In this document: positions 1 through 8,460 of the stretch, in pieces | Numbering within the stretch: the first letter of the stretch is position 1 | Layout: each line of letters opens with the position of its first letter | Source of the DNA: G965277745 sp965277745 | GTDB taxonomy: Bacteria; Pseudomonadota; Gammaproteobacteria; Cardiobacteriales; Cardiobacteriaceae | Length of the DNA: 64,000 bases | NCBI GenBank assembly: GCA_965277745.1 | Contig: OZ255837.1 | Location: 1,612,001-1,676,000 of the forward strand | Reading direction: 5' to 3' | Made by a program: the position numbers and the translations under genes | Notes under the pieces: model-generated | Seen by the model: only the letters and a program-made list of their open reading frames with translations | Databases searched by the model: none | Told to the model about the DNA's origin: nothing

Positions 1-1065
1 TTGAGTTCTGAGGAGCGTGACTACCTTGAGCGTCAGGTTCGGCGACACCGGGCTCCCCGTTCTTTTTCCGATCGATACCGGATGGTCCTGCGTTGCGCCG
101 ACGGGCTTTCGAGCAAGGAGGTTGGAGCCGAGCTCGGATTTCACGAGCACACGGTGGGCAAGTGGCGGCGGCGGTTCGTCAAGGATCGTGTGGACGGCCT
201 TCTCGATGAGGCACGCCCCGGCCGCCCGCGCACAGTTGAAGACGATCAGGTCGCGGCGGTCATTGAACGGACATTGCACAGCAAGCCCCGTGACGCCACC
301 CATTGGTCCATCCGTTCGATGGCGAAGGAAACAGGCCTGTCACACACGACGATCCGCCGCATTTGGAATGCCTTTGGCCTCCAACCCCATCGCAGCGATA
401 CCTTCAAACTGTCCAGTGACCCTTTGTTCGTCGAGAAGGTTCGCGATATCGTCGGCCTCTATTTCTCGCCGCCCAACCGGGCCTTGGTGTTGTCCGTTGA
501 CGAGAAGAGCCAGATCCAGGCATTGGACCGCTCCCAACCCATTCTGCCAATGGCCCCCGGCATCCCCGAACGGCAGACCCACGATTATGTGCGTCATGGC
601 ACGACATCGCTGTTCGCGGCTCTCGACGTGGCCAGCGGCTTTGTGATCGGGAAATGCTACAAGCGCCACAGGGCCAAAGAGTTTCTGTCCTTTCTGAAGG
701 AAATCGACGCCAATATGCCCGATGATCTGGATATCCATATCATCATGGACAATTACGCCACCCACAAAACCAAGGAGGTCAAAGCGTGGCTCGCCCGCCG
801 ACCGCGCTACCACCTCCACTTCACCCCCACATCGGCATCATCGATCAATCAGGTCGAGCGTTGGTTTGCCGAACTCACCCGCAAACAGTTACAGCGGGGA
901 GCGCATACCTCTGTCAAATCCCTGGAAGCCGATATCACCAAATTCATTCAGTGCCACAACGAGAACCCAAAGCCTTTCAAATGGACGAAATCTGCTGATG
1001 AAATCCTGGCCTCCGTCAGGCGCTTTTGCCAACGTGCTGATCAAACATTATGCGGCGAACTTTAG
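1..1065 (+). mobile_element. IS630-family transposase, possibly 5' incomplete
   Basis: DDE transposase of the IS630/Tc1-mariner type, which cuts and pastes its element at TA dinucleotides. The 354 residues open with a helix-turn-helix region (about 20-60, then a second at about 105-125) for terminal repeat binding. The catalytic triad is visible as VDEKS (D167), MDNYATHK (D250) and NQVERWF (E286), with the spacing expected for the family. The reading frame is intact to its TAG. The frame is open from the first base, read as a TTG start, so the true start may lie upstream of the window and the left end of the element cannot be seen. It sits only about 20 bp from a decayed IS5-type element, so the two insertions are adjacent. 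Family assignment is firm; current activity is unknown. Confidence 0.88.
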
Positions 1066-1083
1066 ATTCAGGTGACTAGGATA

Positions 1084-1098
1084 GTGTAGTCACGAGAT
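1084..1098 (+). repeat. Left terminal inverted repeat of the IS5-like remnant
   Basis: Reads GTGTAGTCACGAGAT and is a perfect match to the reverse complement of 1762-1776, at the other end of the remnant. Confidence 0.8.
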
Positions 1099-1761
1099 TT
1101 CAGCCCACGGTGCAATACACCGTATTTGTACGGCGGCCAGGAACGATGCCGTATTTTTGGCATAGCGCGTCGCTATAACTCGCCAACGTTTCAGGTGCAA
1201 AAAAGCATTCTCGACCAAGTGACGTCATCGATACAAGTCTTTATCATCCTCGCGTTTCGCGATACGGTTGCTCTTCGCCGGAATCATAGGCTCCATGCCC
1301 TGTGAAAGCGCTTGCTCGATGAGCTCGTTGCTATCGTAACCTTTATCAGCCAACAAATACTCCGCCGTCAATCCCTCTATCAAGAGGCTGGCTTGAGTGC
1401 AATCTGCCGTTGTCCCTTCTGTAACAACAACCCTGACCGGCAGACCATGCGCATCCACGGCCAGATGCAATTTTTTGTCGAGGCCCCTTTTGTACGACTC
1501 ATGTCTTGATTGCCCCCTAACGCACCCGCCGCATGAGGATGTACCTTGCAATGACTGGCGTCGATCATCGGCCATTCGTCATCCGGCTCATCGATCGATA
1601 TCTCCATCGATCTTTCCCATACCCCTTTGTCACGCCATCGAATGAACGACCGGGCAAATGGGGTCCCAATAGCACCCAAAACCTATCTGAAATATCATGC
1701 CGGCGATGTGCTGCCATTGATTTTGCTGCTATAACTGAGAAAGGCCATTTTACATGAAGAT

Positions 1762-1776
1762 ATCTCGTGACTACAC
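1762..1776 (-). repeat. Right terminal inverted repeat of the IS5-like remnant
   Basis: Partner of 1084-1098, in opposite orientation. It lies just upstream of the orfA-like N-terminal coding fragment, as expected for the left-hand (transposase-start) end of such elements. Confidence 0.8.
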
Positions 1777-1828
1777 AATCTAAGTTACTTCACTCAGCGA
1801 TAAGAGACGGATCGTGCGTGCTTGCAAG

Positions 1829-1852
1829 TAAAAAGCCAGTCGCGAAGACCAG
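1829..1852 (-). terminator. Possible terminator of the tRNA-Leu transcript
   Basis: On the minus strand a 6-bp stem, CTGGTC/GACTGG (1852-1847 with 1841-1836, two wobble pairs), closes a 5-nt loop. It is followed by CTTTTT, 15 bp past the tRNA CCA end. The stem is short, so this is only a plausible intrinsic terminator. Confidence 0.4.
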
Positions 1853-1866
1853 ACTTTGGGGAAGGA

Positions 1867-2226
1867 TGGTACCAGTGGGCGGACTCGAACCGCCATGCCC
1901 GTCAAGGCATCGGATTTTGACCTTACTCTATCCGCTTTCGCGGTAGCTAGACTATATCATCACCCCCATTGGGGTGTTGGGCGCTGTTTCACTTGTGCAT
2001 TGGTCACAAGCTACTTCCTGTTATTAAACCGTATCGCTACAGTTCAGGTAGTCGTTGAACCTTCCGTCATCCGACGGCTCGGCTGCTGATTCGCATGGGC
2101 TCGAATGAACCTTTAGCCTTCCAGACAATCCACCCAATTTTTTCACCTGCCATTACGGGCAGGGCGGACTCATTTTTTAAAGACACAAGCTAAATCCGAC
2201 GTGTCTACCAATTTCACCACACTGGC
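1867..2226 (-). tRNA. tRNA-Leu(CAA), split by a group I intron
   Basis: Split gene on the minus strand: exon 1 is 2226-2194 (33 nt), exon 2 is 1920-1867 (54 nt). Joined, they give an 87-nt class II tRNA: acceptor GCCAGTG/CACTGGT, D arm with GGTAGACAC, anticodon stem TCGGA/TCCGA, long variable arm TGCC-TTGAC-GGGCA, T arm GGCGG-TTCGAGT-CCGCC and an encoded ACCA. Splicing after the U paired to the intron guide, and before the base following the terminal G, gives loop UU-CAA-AA, so the anticodon is CAA (Leu, UUG codons). A UAA reading would require the intron to end in C, against the group I rule. Pair 1-72 is G-U rather than the usual G-C. Confidence in tRNA-Leu is very high and in CAA moderately high. 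Confidence 0.9.
1921..2193 (-). ncRNA. Group I self-splicing intron in tRNA-Leu
   Basis: A 273-nt insertion in the anticodon loop with no ORF. Group I landmarks in order on the minus strand: an internal guide AGUCCG near the 5' end pairs with exon CGGAUU, placing a U-G wobble at the 5' splice site; a P-like AAUUGGGUGGAU; a Q-like GCAGCCGAGCC; an R-like UUCAACGACUACC; an S-like GAUGAUAUAGUCU; a P9-type hairpin CCGC-GAAA-GCGG with a GNRA loop; and a terminal G. The Q, R and S elements resemble the small Azoarcus-type tRNA introns (IC3), from memory of that sequence. Such introns splice without protein in other bacteria. The splice sites inferred from P1 and from the terminal G agree and restore the tRNA fold. 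Confidence 0.88.
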
Positions 2227-2239
2227 ACGTAGGCGGCCT

Positions 2240-2269
2240 ATGGTAGCGCAAGGCGGTAGAAGTGGGCAA
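2240..2269 (-). promoter_or_regulatory. Possible promoter for the tRNA-Leu gene
   Basis: Minus-strand TTGCCC (2269-2264), an 18-bp spacer and TACCAT (2245-2240) sit about 14 bp before the tRNA 5' end. This fits a sigma-70 promoter with four matches of six in each box. No other support. Confidence 0.4.
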
Positions 2270-2750
2270 GCGTTTTTTCCCGTCAAGTGGTCGACAGCGT
2301 CGGCAAACCGGAAAGCCGAGCGTCAAGTCAAAGGCCGTCACACATGCGGAGAATTCGTTTCGAGCGTACATGGGCGTCGCAGCACAACCGATCCCGGTGG
2401 TGATGCCGTTCTCTTCGTCATCTTTCCTTGCCTGTCCGGGCGAACCGTACATCATCGCCGTTTGCGATGAAAGCGTTCGCTCAGTGAGGGAAAATCCGCT
2501 TTGCACGTGGTAGTAGAGGGAAATAACGAAACGTTGTCGAGAAAGTTTGCGGAAGAAGGTGGACAGATTTCAGGATAGGATATTAAATTAGCAAATCATA
2601 ATACATTATTATATACTAATAAATAAATCATACAACAGGTTGATTCGCCACATCGGAATTGCCCTTCAGTGATTGACATCACCTTTGAACGACGATGTGA
2701 CCTGGTTCAGGAATTTTTTAGGCATCTTAGGCAACAACAGGGGAAACAAA
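2270..2750. other. Non-coding stretch before katG
   Basis: No convincing gene on either strand. The right half is very AT-rich around 2580-2640, with several TATA-like words such as TATACT at 2612-2617, and probably holds the katG promoter. I could not match a good -35 box or an OxyR-type site by eye. Confidence 0.5.
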
Positions 2751-4934
2751 ATGGACGGAAAACAGGCAACAGGAAAATGTCCGGTCATGCATGGTCAGAC
2801 GGCGCAGGGAGATTCGGTCATGGACTGGTGGCCAAACGCGCTCAATCTGGACATTCTTCATCAGCACGACACCAAGACAAATCCGCTCGGTCAAGACTTC
2901 GATTACGGAGAAGCGCTGAAAAAACTCGACGTGGAAGCGCTCAAGAACGATCTGCGTCAATTGATGAACGACAGTCAAACATGGTGGCCGGCCGATTGGG
3001 GCAGCTATGTCGGCATGTTCGCTCGTGTCGCCTGGCACTCGGCAGGTTCCTATCGTCTGGCCGATGGGCGTGGTGGCGGGGGAAGCGGCAATCAGCGTTT
3101 CGCTCCATTGAACTCCTGGCCGGACAACATCAACACCGACAAAGGGCGACGTTTGCTTTGGCCGATCAAAAAGAAATACGGCAACAAAATTTCCTGGGCT
3201 GACTTGATGATCTTATCCGGCACCATCGCTTATGAAGTTGCCGGTTTGAAGATCTTCGGCTTTTCCTTTGGTCGTCGTGATATTTGGCACCCGGAAAAAG
3301 ACGTTTACTGGGGGGCGGAAAAAGAGTGGCTTGCGCCGAGTGACCATCGTTACGAAGATGTTTTCAAGCCGGAGACGATGGAAAATCCGCTTGCCGCCGT
3401 ACAGATGGGCTTGATTTATGTCAACCCGGAGGGCGTCAACGGTCAGCCGGACCCGGTCAAGACGGCGGCGCAGGTTCGTGAAACCTTCGCCCGCATGGCG
3501 ATGAACGACGAAGAAACCGTTGCCCTGACCGCCGGCGGTCACACCATCGGAAAATGTCATGGTAACGGCAATCCCGACGATCTCAGTCCGAACCCTGAAG
3601 CCGGCGATCTCCAGTATCAGGGCGTCGGCTGGATAAACACCAAGGGCCGTGGCATTGGTCGCGATACGCTTGCCGGTGGTCTCGAAGGGGCCTGGACACA
3701 AAATCCCACCCAGTGGGACATGGGCTGGTTCGAAATGCTTTTCGAACATGAATGGGAACTCCAAAAAAGCCCGGCCGGCGCTTGGCAATGGGAACCGGTC
3801 GACATCGCCGAAGAGGATATGCCGGTCGATGTCGAGGATCCGTCGATCCGTTGCAAGCCGGTCATGACCGATGCCGACATGGCGATGAAAATCGATCCCG
3901 TGTACAACGAGATCTGTCAGACATTCATGAAGAATCCGCAATATTTTTCCGAAATCTTCGCGCGCGCCTGGTTCAAACTGACCCATCGCGATATGGGCCC
4001 GAAAGTACGCTATTTCGGCCCGGACGTACCGGAAGAAGACCTGATATGGCAAGATCCGGTCCCGTCCGTCGACTACACGCTTTCAGACGCTGAAATCGCC
4101 GAACTGAAGGGAAAACTGCTTGATTCCGGGTTGACCGCCGTCGAACTTATCAACACCGCTTGGGACAGCGCGCGTACCTTTCGTGGTTCGGACCTGCGTG
4201 GCGGCGCGAACGGCGCACGCATTCGTCTTGCTCCGCAAAAAGATTGGCAAGGCAATGAACCGGCGCGTCTAGCCAAGGTGCTCGAGACCCTTGGGCGCAT
4301 TCAAGCGGGACTTGCCAAGAAAGTATCGATCGCCGATTTGATTGTTCTTGGCGGTACGGCGGCGGTGGAAAAGGCGACACAAGCGGCTGGCGTCGATCTC
4401 ATCGTTCCGTTCGCGCCGGGGCGTGGCGATGCGAGTGAGGCGATGACCGATGCCGCCTCGTTCGATGTCCTAGAGCCGATCGCGGACGGGTATCGGAACT
4501 GGCTGAAAAAAGACTATGTGGTCTCTCCGGAAGCGCTTCTGCTCGATCGTACCCAGTTGCTCGGCTTGACTGCATCGGAAATGACCGTTCTCGTCGGCGG
4601 TATGAGGGTTTTGGGTACCAATCATGGTGGGAGCAAGCACGGGGTGTTCACCGATCGTGAAGGCGTGCTGACGAACGATTTCTTTATCAATTTGACGGAT
4701 ATGGCCTATTCCTGGGAACTGGCTGGAAACAACCTCTACGACATCGTCGATCGCAAAACCGGAGTGAAAAAATGGCGCGCAACCCGCGTCGATCTGGTTT
4801 TTGGCTCCAATTCGGTTCTGCGTTCTTACGCCGAAGTTTACGCCCAGGACGACAATTTCGAGAAATTCGTCCGAGACTTCGTCGATGCCTGGGTCAAGGT
4901 GATGAATGCGGATCGCTTTGATCTGAAAAAGTGA
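2751..4934 (+). CDS. katG: Catalase-peroxidase KatG
   Basis: Bifunctional haem enzyme that dismutates hydrogen peroxide and also works as a peroxidase; cytoplasmic oxidative-stress defence. With the ATG at 2751 the protein has 727 residues, the usual size. This start is preferred to an upstream TTG at 2673 because GGGG lies a normal distance before it and homologues begin here. The distal pocket is seen in FARVAWHSAG (R92, W95, H96). The proximal haem ligand is in AGGHTIGKCHG (H264). Y223 in YVNPEG and M249 complete the Trp-Tyr-Met adduct needed for catalase activity. The C-terminal haem-free repeat domain is present. The gene stands alone and is followed by a strong hairpin terminator. Confidence 0.97.
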   Translation: MDGKQATGKCPVMHGQTAQGDSVMDWWPNALNLDILHQHDTKTNPLGQDFDYGEALKKLDVEALKNDLRQLMNDSQTWWPADWGSYVGMFARVAWHSAGSYRLADGRGGGGSGNQRFAPLNSWPDNINTDKGRRLLWPIKKKYGNKISWADLMILSGTIAYEVAGLKIFGFSFGRRDIWHPEKDVYWGAEKEWLAPSDHRYEDVFKPETMENPLAAVQMGLIYVNPEGVNGQPDPVKTAAQVRETFARMAMNDEETVALTAGGHTIGKCHGNGNPDDLSPNPEAGDLQYQGVGWINTKGRGIGRDTLAGGLEGAWTQNPTQWDMGWFEMLFEHEWELQKSPAGAWQWEPVDIAEEDMPVDVEDPSIRCKPVMTDADMAMKIDPVYNEICQTFMKNPQYFSEIFARAWFKLTHRDMGPKVRYFGPDVPEEDLIWQDPVPSVDYTLSDAEIAELKGKLLDSGLTAVELINTAWDSARTFRGSDLRGGANGARIRLAPQKDWQGNEPARLAKVLETLGRIQAGLAKKVSIADLIVLGGTAAVEKATQAAGVDLIVPFAPGRGDASEAMTDAASFDVLEPIADGYRNWLKKDYVVSPEALLLDRTQLLGLTASEMTVLVGGMRVLGTNHGGSKHGVFTDREGVLTNDFFINLTDMAYSWELAGNNLYDIVDRKTGVKKWRATRVDLVFGSNSVLRSYAEVYAQDDNFEKFVRDFVDAWVKVMNADRFDLKK

Positions 4935-4965
4935 GCGTCGTCTGCCGGATCGTTTGAAACCGATA

Positions 4966-4990
4966 CCCCCGGTAGGGCGCCGGGGGATTT
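4966..4990 (+). terminator. Intrinsic terminator after katG
   Basis: A 7-bp perfect GC stem, CCCCCGG (4966-4972) with CCGGGGG (4980-4986), has a 7-nt loop and is followed by ATTTT. It begins 32 bp past the katG stop. Confidence 0.8.
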
Positions 4991-5098
4991 TAATGTCAAA
5001 GGCGTGTGACAAGGGCCGCTTTGGGTTCGCGCATTGATCGCGACGCCCAATGTAGAAAGTGATCTCATAACCGCTTGTATTCTCTACGTTGCGACGGT

Positions 5099-5333
5099 TT
5101 ACCGTCTTTCCGAGGCGTTTGCTGGCACCGCTTCGGAGAACACGGCCTCAAGCAGGATTCCGCCAGGAGCACGGAATACCCCGTCGTTTTCGAGCCTGAT
5201 GGCGACATGATCGATTGCCTCGGCTGAACCGTCGAATCCTTAACCGGCCGAGCCGAAAAGGCGAATAAGCGGACGGTCATCGGCGAAAAGCCAGTGACCG
5301 GGAATGCGTTGGATTATTTTCGGTCTCGGCTTT
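5099..5333 (-). pseudogene. Fragment of a VOC (glyoxalase-fold) family protein
   Basis: On the minus strand one frame reads PGHWLFADDRPLIRLFGSAG, then an in-frame TAA at 5242-5240, then GSAEAIDHVAIRLEN and GGILLEAVF, before a TAA at 5101-5099. The pattern GHWLY-x-RPxIHL followed by a linker and DHVAFRV is typical of the vicinal-oxygen-chelate fold, used by dioxygenases and glyoxalase-like enzymes. Only about 75 codons are recognisable, with one nonsense codon and no start, so I read it as a decayed remnant. No function can be assigned, and the family call rests on this short resemblance. Confidence 0.5.
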
Positions 5334-5741
5334 CTTCGAGATCGAAGATTTTTAGAAAAACGCTTTTTTCTCTGTAAGATTACGTGTCCGTATGGTTACA
5401 TGATCCAGTTGCATGGTTGCCTCGCCTTCGTAATTTTACTTTTTGCCAAGTGTTATGTCTGACCGAATAAGGCGATAATAACAGAGTACAAAATTTGATA
5501 ATAAAAGATAATATGAAATTATTTTTTGAAAAATTCGTATAATGTTGTCGCGTAAGAAGATGTCGAGGCAAAACGCGTTCGCCTCGCGCGCCTCATAACG
5601 TTTTATCGAAGTGCGGCGTGCATCCGCTCGCAGGGTGATGATATGTGTCGATCAATGGGTGCGTACCCCATGGTGCTGGTTCGAAGGAAAAGCGATGATC
5701 GAGCGATCGGTTTTTTGCCGCACCACGCTGATGACCGTGAA
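5334..5741. other. AT-rich intergenic stretch
   Basis: No convincing gene. 5440-5560 is strongly AT-rich (runs such as ATAATAAAAGATAAT) and then returns to normal composition towards dsbB. The short ORFs here lack recognisable motifs or ribosome binding sites. Confidence 0.4.
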
Positions 5742-6236
5742 TCAGTTATGTCTTTGTCCGCAGAGGATGGCGATCAAGAGCAGGAAGAGGAAAGCGGCCA
5801 TGGACCAGGTCGGAATAGTGAGTCCCATAAAGGGATCGGTGCTCGTGCATTCCCCACTGCCTTGCATGGATTTCCAGATGCCGCCCCAAAAGCCTTCATG
5901 CGACAGGGTTCCCCAAAAATCGAAACCACATGCCGGCGCTTGCTCCGGCGGTAAGCTTTGAATGTAGAGATGACGGGCGGCAAGACCGATGCCGAAAAAG
6001 ACGCTCAGATAGGTACAGCTGCGCAGGATGACGCGGACAAAAGTGCTCTTCGGCCAGCACAGGGCCTCGATGAGAAAGAACAGTCCGACGAGCGCGAAGG
6101 CCACGCGTTGCATGATGCAAAGAGTACAGGGGGCGAGATACAGGGTGTTTTCCAGATAGTACCAGGCGAAGAGAATCAAGGCCCAGGAAAAAAGTCCGCT
6201 GAGGCCGAGAAACAGTCGTTTTATGTTGTCTGTCAT
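5742..6236 (-). CDS. dsbB: Disulfide bond formation protein DsbB
   Basis: Inner-membrane quinone reductase that reoxidises DsbA and so powers disulfide formation in the periplasm. The 164 residues hold four membrane segments (about 9-28, 41-60, 66-85 and 142-161). The first periplasmic loop carries the redox pair in APCTLC, and the second loop carries the exchange pair in ACGF and GECTS, giving the four essential cysteines. The ATG at 6236 is taken as the start, with AAGGA at a workable distance; a TTG one codon upstream is the alternative. It is transcribed divergently from icd, about 120 bp away. No DsbA gene is in the window. Confidence 0.93.
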   Translation of the reverse strand: MTDNIKRLFLGLSGLFSWALILFAWYYLENTLYLAPCTLCIMQRVAFALVGLFFLIEALCWPKSTFVRVILRSCTYLSVFFGIGLAARHLYIQSLPPEQAPACGFDFWGTLSHEGFWGGIWKSMQGSGECTSTDPFMGLTIPTWSMAAFLFLLLIAILCGQRHN

Positions 6237-6356
6237 CAAGTCATTCCTTGCTCAATCAGGCAGCGGATTATACCAAAAGAGGCGCGTATCGCCGATTGTT
6301 TTCGCGTTCGACGAGGATTATAATGCCGAGTTTCGCAAGGGAAAACCGGAGAACCG

Positions 6357-7604
6357 ATGCAGCATGTGACCTACCCCGAACACGGTGAAAAGATTCGCTT
6401 CGACAATGGCAAACTGATTGTTCCCGATCATCCTATCGTCGGATATGTCGAGGGAGACGGTATCGGCGCCGATATTACCGCGGCTTCTTTGCGGGTGTGG
6501 GATGCGGCGGTTGAAAAGGCTTATGGCGCCGCCCGCGGGATCGCCTGGTGTGAACTCTACATGGGAGAGAAAGCCGCCGAACGCTATGCGGGAGAATATT
6601 TCCCCAGTGAAACGGTGGCAGCACTGACCGACCTTGTCGTCTCTATCAAAGGGCCATTGACGACGCCGGTAGGAGGCGGGTTCCGCTCGCTGAACGTGGC
6701 CTTGCGCCAGAAACTGGATCTTTACGCCTGTGTGCGTCCGGTCAAATACTATCCCGGCGTGCCTTCTCCGATGCGCAAGCCGCAAGAAATCGATGTCGTC
6801 ATTTTCCGTGAAAACACGGAAGACGTCTATTCCGGGATCGAATTTCAATCCGGCAGTGAAGACAATCACAAGCTCGCCACGTTCCTGCGCGAGACGTTCC
6901 ACGTCGAGTTTTTCGAAAATGCCGGCCTCGGGGTGAAACCGGTTTCCGCTTTCGCGAGCAAACGTCTTGTCCGTCAGGCGATCGAATACGCGATCGAGCA
7001 CAAACGCGCCTCCGTCACCTTGGTACACAAGGGCAATATCATGAAATTCACCGAAGGCGCTTTCCGTAACTGGGGTTATGAATTGGCCAGGGAAGAATTC
7101 GCCGAGCGTGTCGTCAGTGAAGAGGATCTGTGGAACAAATACGACGGCAAAGCGCCGCAAGGCAAGATCGTCATCAAGGATCGCATCGCCGATGCGATGT
7201 TTCAGATGTTGCTGTTGCGCCCGTGTGAATACGACGTGATTGCGACACTGAACCTGAACGGCGACTATCTATCGGACGCCCTCGCGGCTCAGGTCGGCGG
7301 CATCGGCATCGCCCCGGGGGCTAACATCGGTGATCGCGTCGCGGTCTTCGAAGCCACTCATGGCACGGCGCCGAAATATGCCGGCATGAATAAGGTCAAT
7401 CCGAGTTCGTTGCTGCTCTCCGGGGTGATGATGCTGGAATATATGGGCTGGCAGGAAGCGGCGGAACAGATCAATCAGGCGTATCGCAAAGTTATTGCCG
7501 AGAAAACGGTCACCTATGATTTCGCCCGTCTCATGGAAGGGGCGGAGGAAGTCTCCACCAGCGCGTTTGCCGACGCGCTGATCGCAAAAATCCGCGCCGC
7601 TTGA
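6357..7604 (+). CDS. icd: Isocitrate dehydrogenase (NADP)
   Basis: TCA-cycle enzyme that oxidatively decarboxylates isocitrate to 2-oxoglutarate in the cytosol, reducing NADP. The 415 residues match the E. coli-type dimeric enzyme (about 416). Family landmarks include GDGIGADIT near the N-terminus, KGPLTTPVGGGFRSLNVALR (with the substrate-binding serine and arginines), IFRENTEDVYSGIE, LVHKGNIMKFTEGAF, and the C-terminal ATHGTAPKYAG and GVMMLEYMGW. It stands alone, divergent from dsbB. Together with sucCD at 55-57 kb it supports a working oxidative TCA branch. Confidence 0.97.
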   Translation: MQHVTYPEHGEKIRFDNGKLIVPDHPIVGYVEGDGIGADITAASLRVWDAAVEKAYGAARGIAWCELYMGEKAAERYAGEYFPSETVAALTDLVVSIKGPLTTPVGGGFRSLNVALRQKLDLYACVRPVKYYPGVPSPMRKPQEIDVVIFRENTEDVYSGIEFQSGSEDNHKLATFLRETFHVEFFENAGLGVKPVSAFASKRLVRQAIEYAIEHKRASVTLVHKGNIMKFTEGAFRNWGYELAREEFAERVVSEEDLWNKYDGKAPQGKIVIKDRIADAMFQMLLLRPCEYDVIATLNLNGDYLSDALAAQVGGIGIAPGANIGDRVAVFEATHGTAPKYAGMNKVNPSSLLLSGVMMLEYMGWQEAAEQINQAYRKVIAEKTVTYDFARLMEGAEEVSTSAFADALIAKIRAA

Positions 7605-7971
7605 GCGGGGGCTGCCCGCGCCGGTGACAACGCGCCGTTCCCGGCTTGGTGTTTGTGTCATTGCCTCCCCTGCGGTGATAGGCGCGCGGCATTGGGCTGT
7701 TTGTAGAGAAAATGCCTCTTTTCCCTCCGACCGATGCCTTTGCCCTGAGCTGCGATGGCGTGATACGGCGAAAATCTCCGCATAGGATGAACCAGTGCGC
7801 TATTCCCTGCCGATCAGTTGTGGATGTGGGGCAATCGCGTGGCGCGAATCTGGAAAAAGACGAGGCCAAATACGGTATGACTGTTTGCACGGATGGAAAG
7901 ACGGGATCAGCGGGGCGCGGTAACCGCGATCGGCAAGGGCTTTCGTCTTTCATGACGCGGCGCCGGTGCTG
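7605..7971. other. Intergenic stretch between icd and the DUF3465 gene
   Basis: No recognisable gene. An 86-codon open frame at 7712-7972 ends in a TGATG overlap with the next gene, but its translation is rich in Arg, Ser and Cys and looks like random coding. No clear terminator is seen after icd. Confidence 0.4.
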
Positions 7972-8460
7972 ATGGCGAAGAATTTTCGACAAGGGAAACG
8001 GCTGCTGTTTGGCGCCCTGGCACTTGCCGGCGCCTGTTTCTATCAAGCGGCCCGAGGTGTTTACCAAGGGAGCGAAGCAACACGGCAGGCGGAACAATTC
8101 GCCGCGGTGACGGACGCCCTTGCCGAGCGCAATCGTGCCCTTTTGCGGGCACATGAAAAACGCCTGCGCGGCGTGTTTGTCGAGGGAGAAGGGGTGGTTG
8201 TCAAAGTCCTCTCCGACGATACTCAGGGAGACCGTCATCAGCGTTTTCTTCTCGCTGTCGGTCAGGGTGTGCGCGTGCTCGTCGCCCACAACATCGATCT
8301 CGCCCCGCGTGTGGAGGCGATCGCCGTCGGTGATCTCGTTGCCTATGGCGGCGATTATCTTTATACGGAAAAAGGCGGCACCCTGCACTGGACACACCAT
8401 GATCCACGCGGCCACCATCGCGATGGCTGGTTAGAGGTGAACGGTAAGCGCTATCAGTGA
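7972..8460 (+). CDS. DUF3465 family protein, probably exported
   Basis: 162-residue protein of unknown function. The N-terminus is KNFRQGKRLLFGALALAGACFY, a short basic stretch and then a hydrophobic segment, so it is likely a signal peptide or membrane anchor. The rest, from about residue 65, matches my memory of DUF3465: a small beta-rich domain with GEGVVVKVLSDD, HQRFLLAVGQG and the closing pair LHWTHHDPRGHH-DGWLEVNGKRY. The His-rich WTHHDPRGHH segment could bind a metal, but that is inference. The start is the ATG at 7972; another in-frame ATG two codons earlier is possible. It converges on dnaQ with almost no gap. Confidence 0.75.
   Translation: MAKNFRQGKRLLFGALALAGACFYQAARGVYQGSEATRQAEQFAAVTDALAERNRALLRAHEKRLRGVFVEGEGVVVKVLSDDTQGDRHQRFLLAVGQGVRVLVAHNIDLAPRVEAIAVGDLVAYGGDYLYTEKGGTLHWTHHDPRGHHRDGWLEVNGKRYQ

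Larger units (their letters stand above)
1082..1779 (-). pseudogene. Decayed IS5-family (IS427-like) element
   Basis: Remnant of a two-frame IS5-type element read on the minus strand. A 15-bp perfect inverted repeat, GTGTAGTCACGAGAT, lies at 1084-1098 and in reverse complement at 1762-1776 and marks the ends. From the right end the minus strand encodes a typical N-terminus (RHDISDRFWVLLGPHLPG). It then jumps out of frame into FIRWRDKGVWE, so a stretch of roughly 100-150 bp appears deleted near 1650. The catalytic half follows in two frames: DEWPMIDASHCKVHPHAAGA, then KLHLAVDAHGLPVRVVV and LADKGYD. An in-frame TGA at about 1225 interrupts the tail just before RHLVENAFLHLKRW. With a deletion, a frame change beyond the usual orfA/orfB shift and a nonsense codon, it cannot make a working transposase. 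Confidence 0.85.

Noticed and set aside
7712..7972. 86-codon frame overlapping the DUF3465 start by TGATG
   Set aside because: The overlap suggests coupling, but the translation is Arg- and Ser-rich without motif, and no ribosome binding site is seen.
7531..8418. 295-codon open frame on the minus strand over the icd tail and the DUF3465 gene
   Set aside because: Overlaps two well-supported genes and has no recognisable domain.
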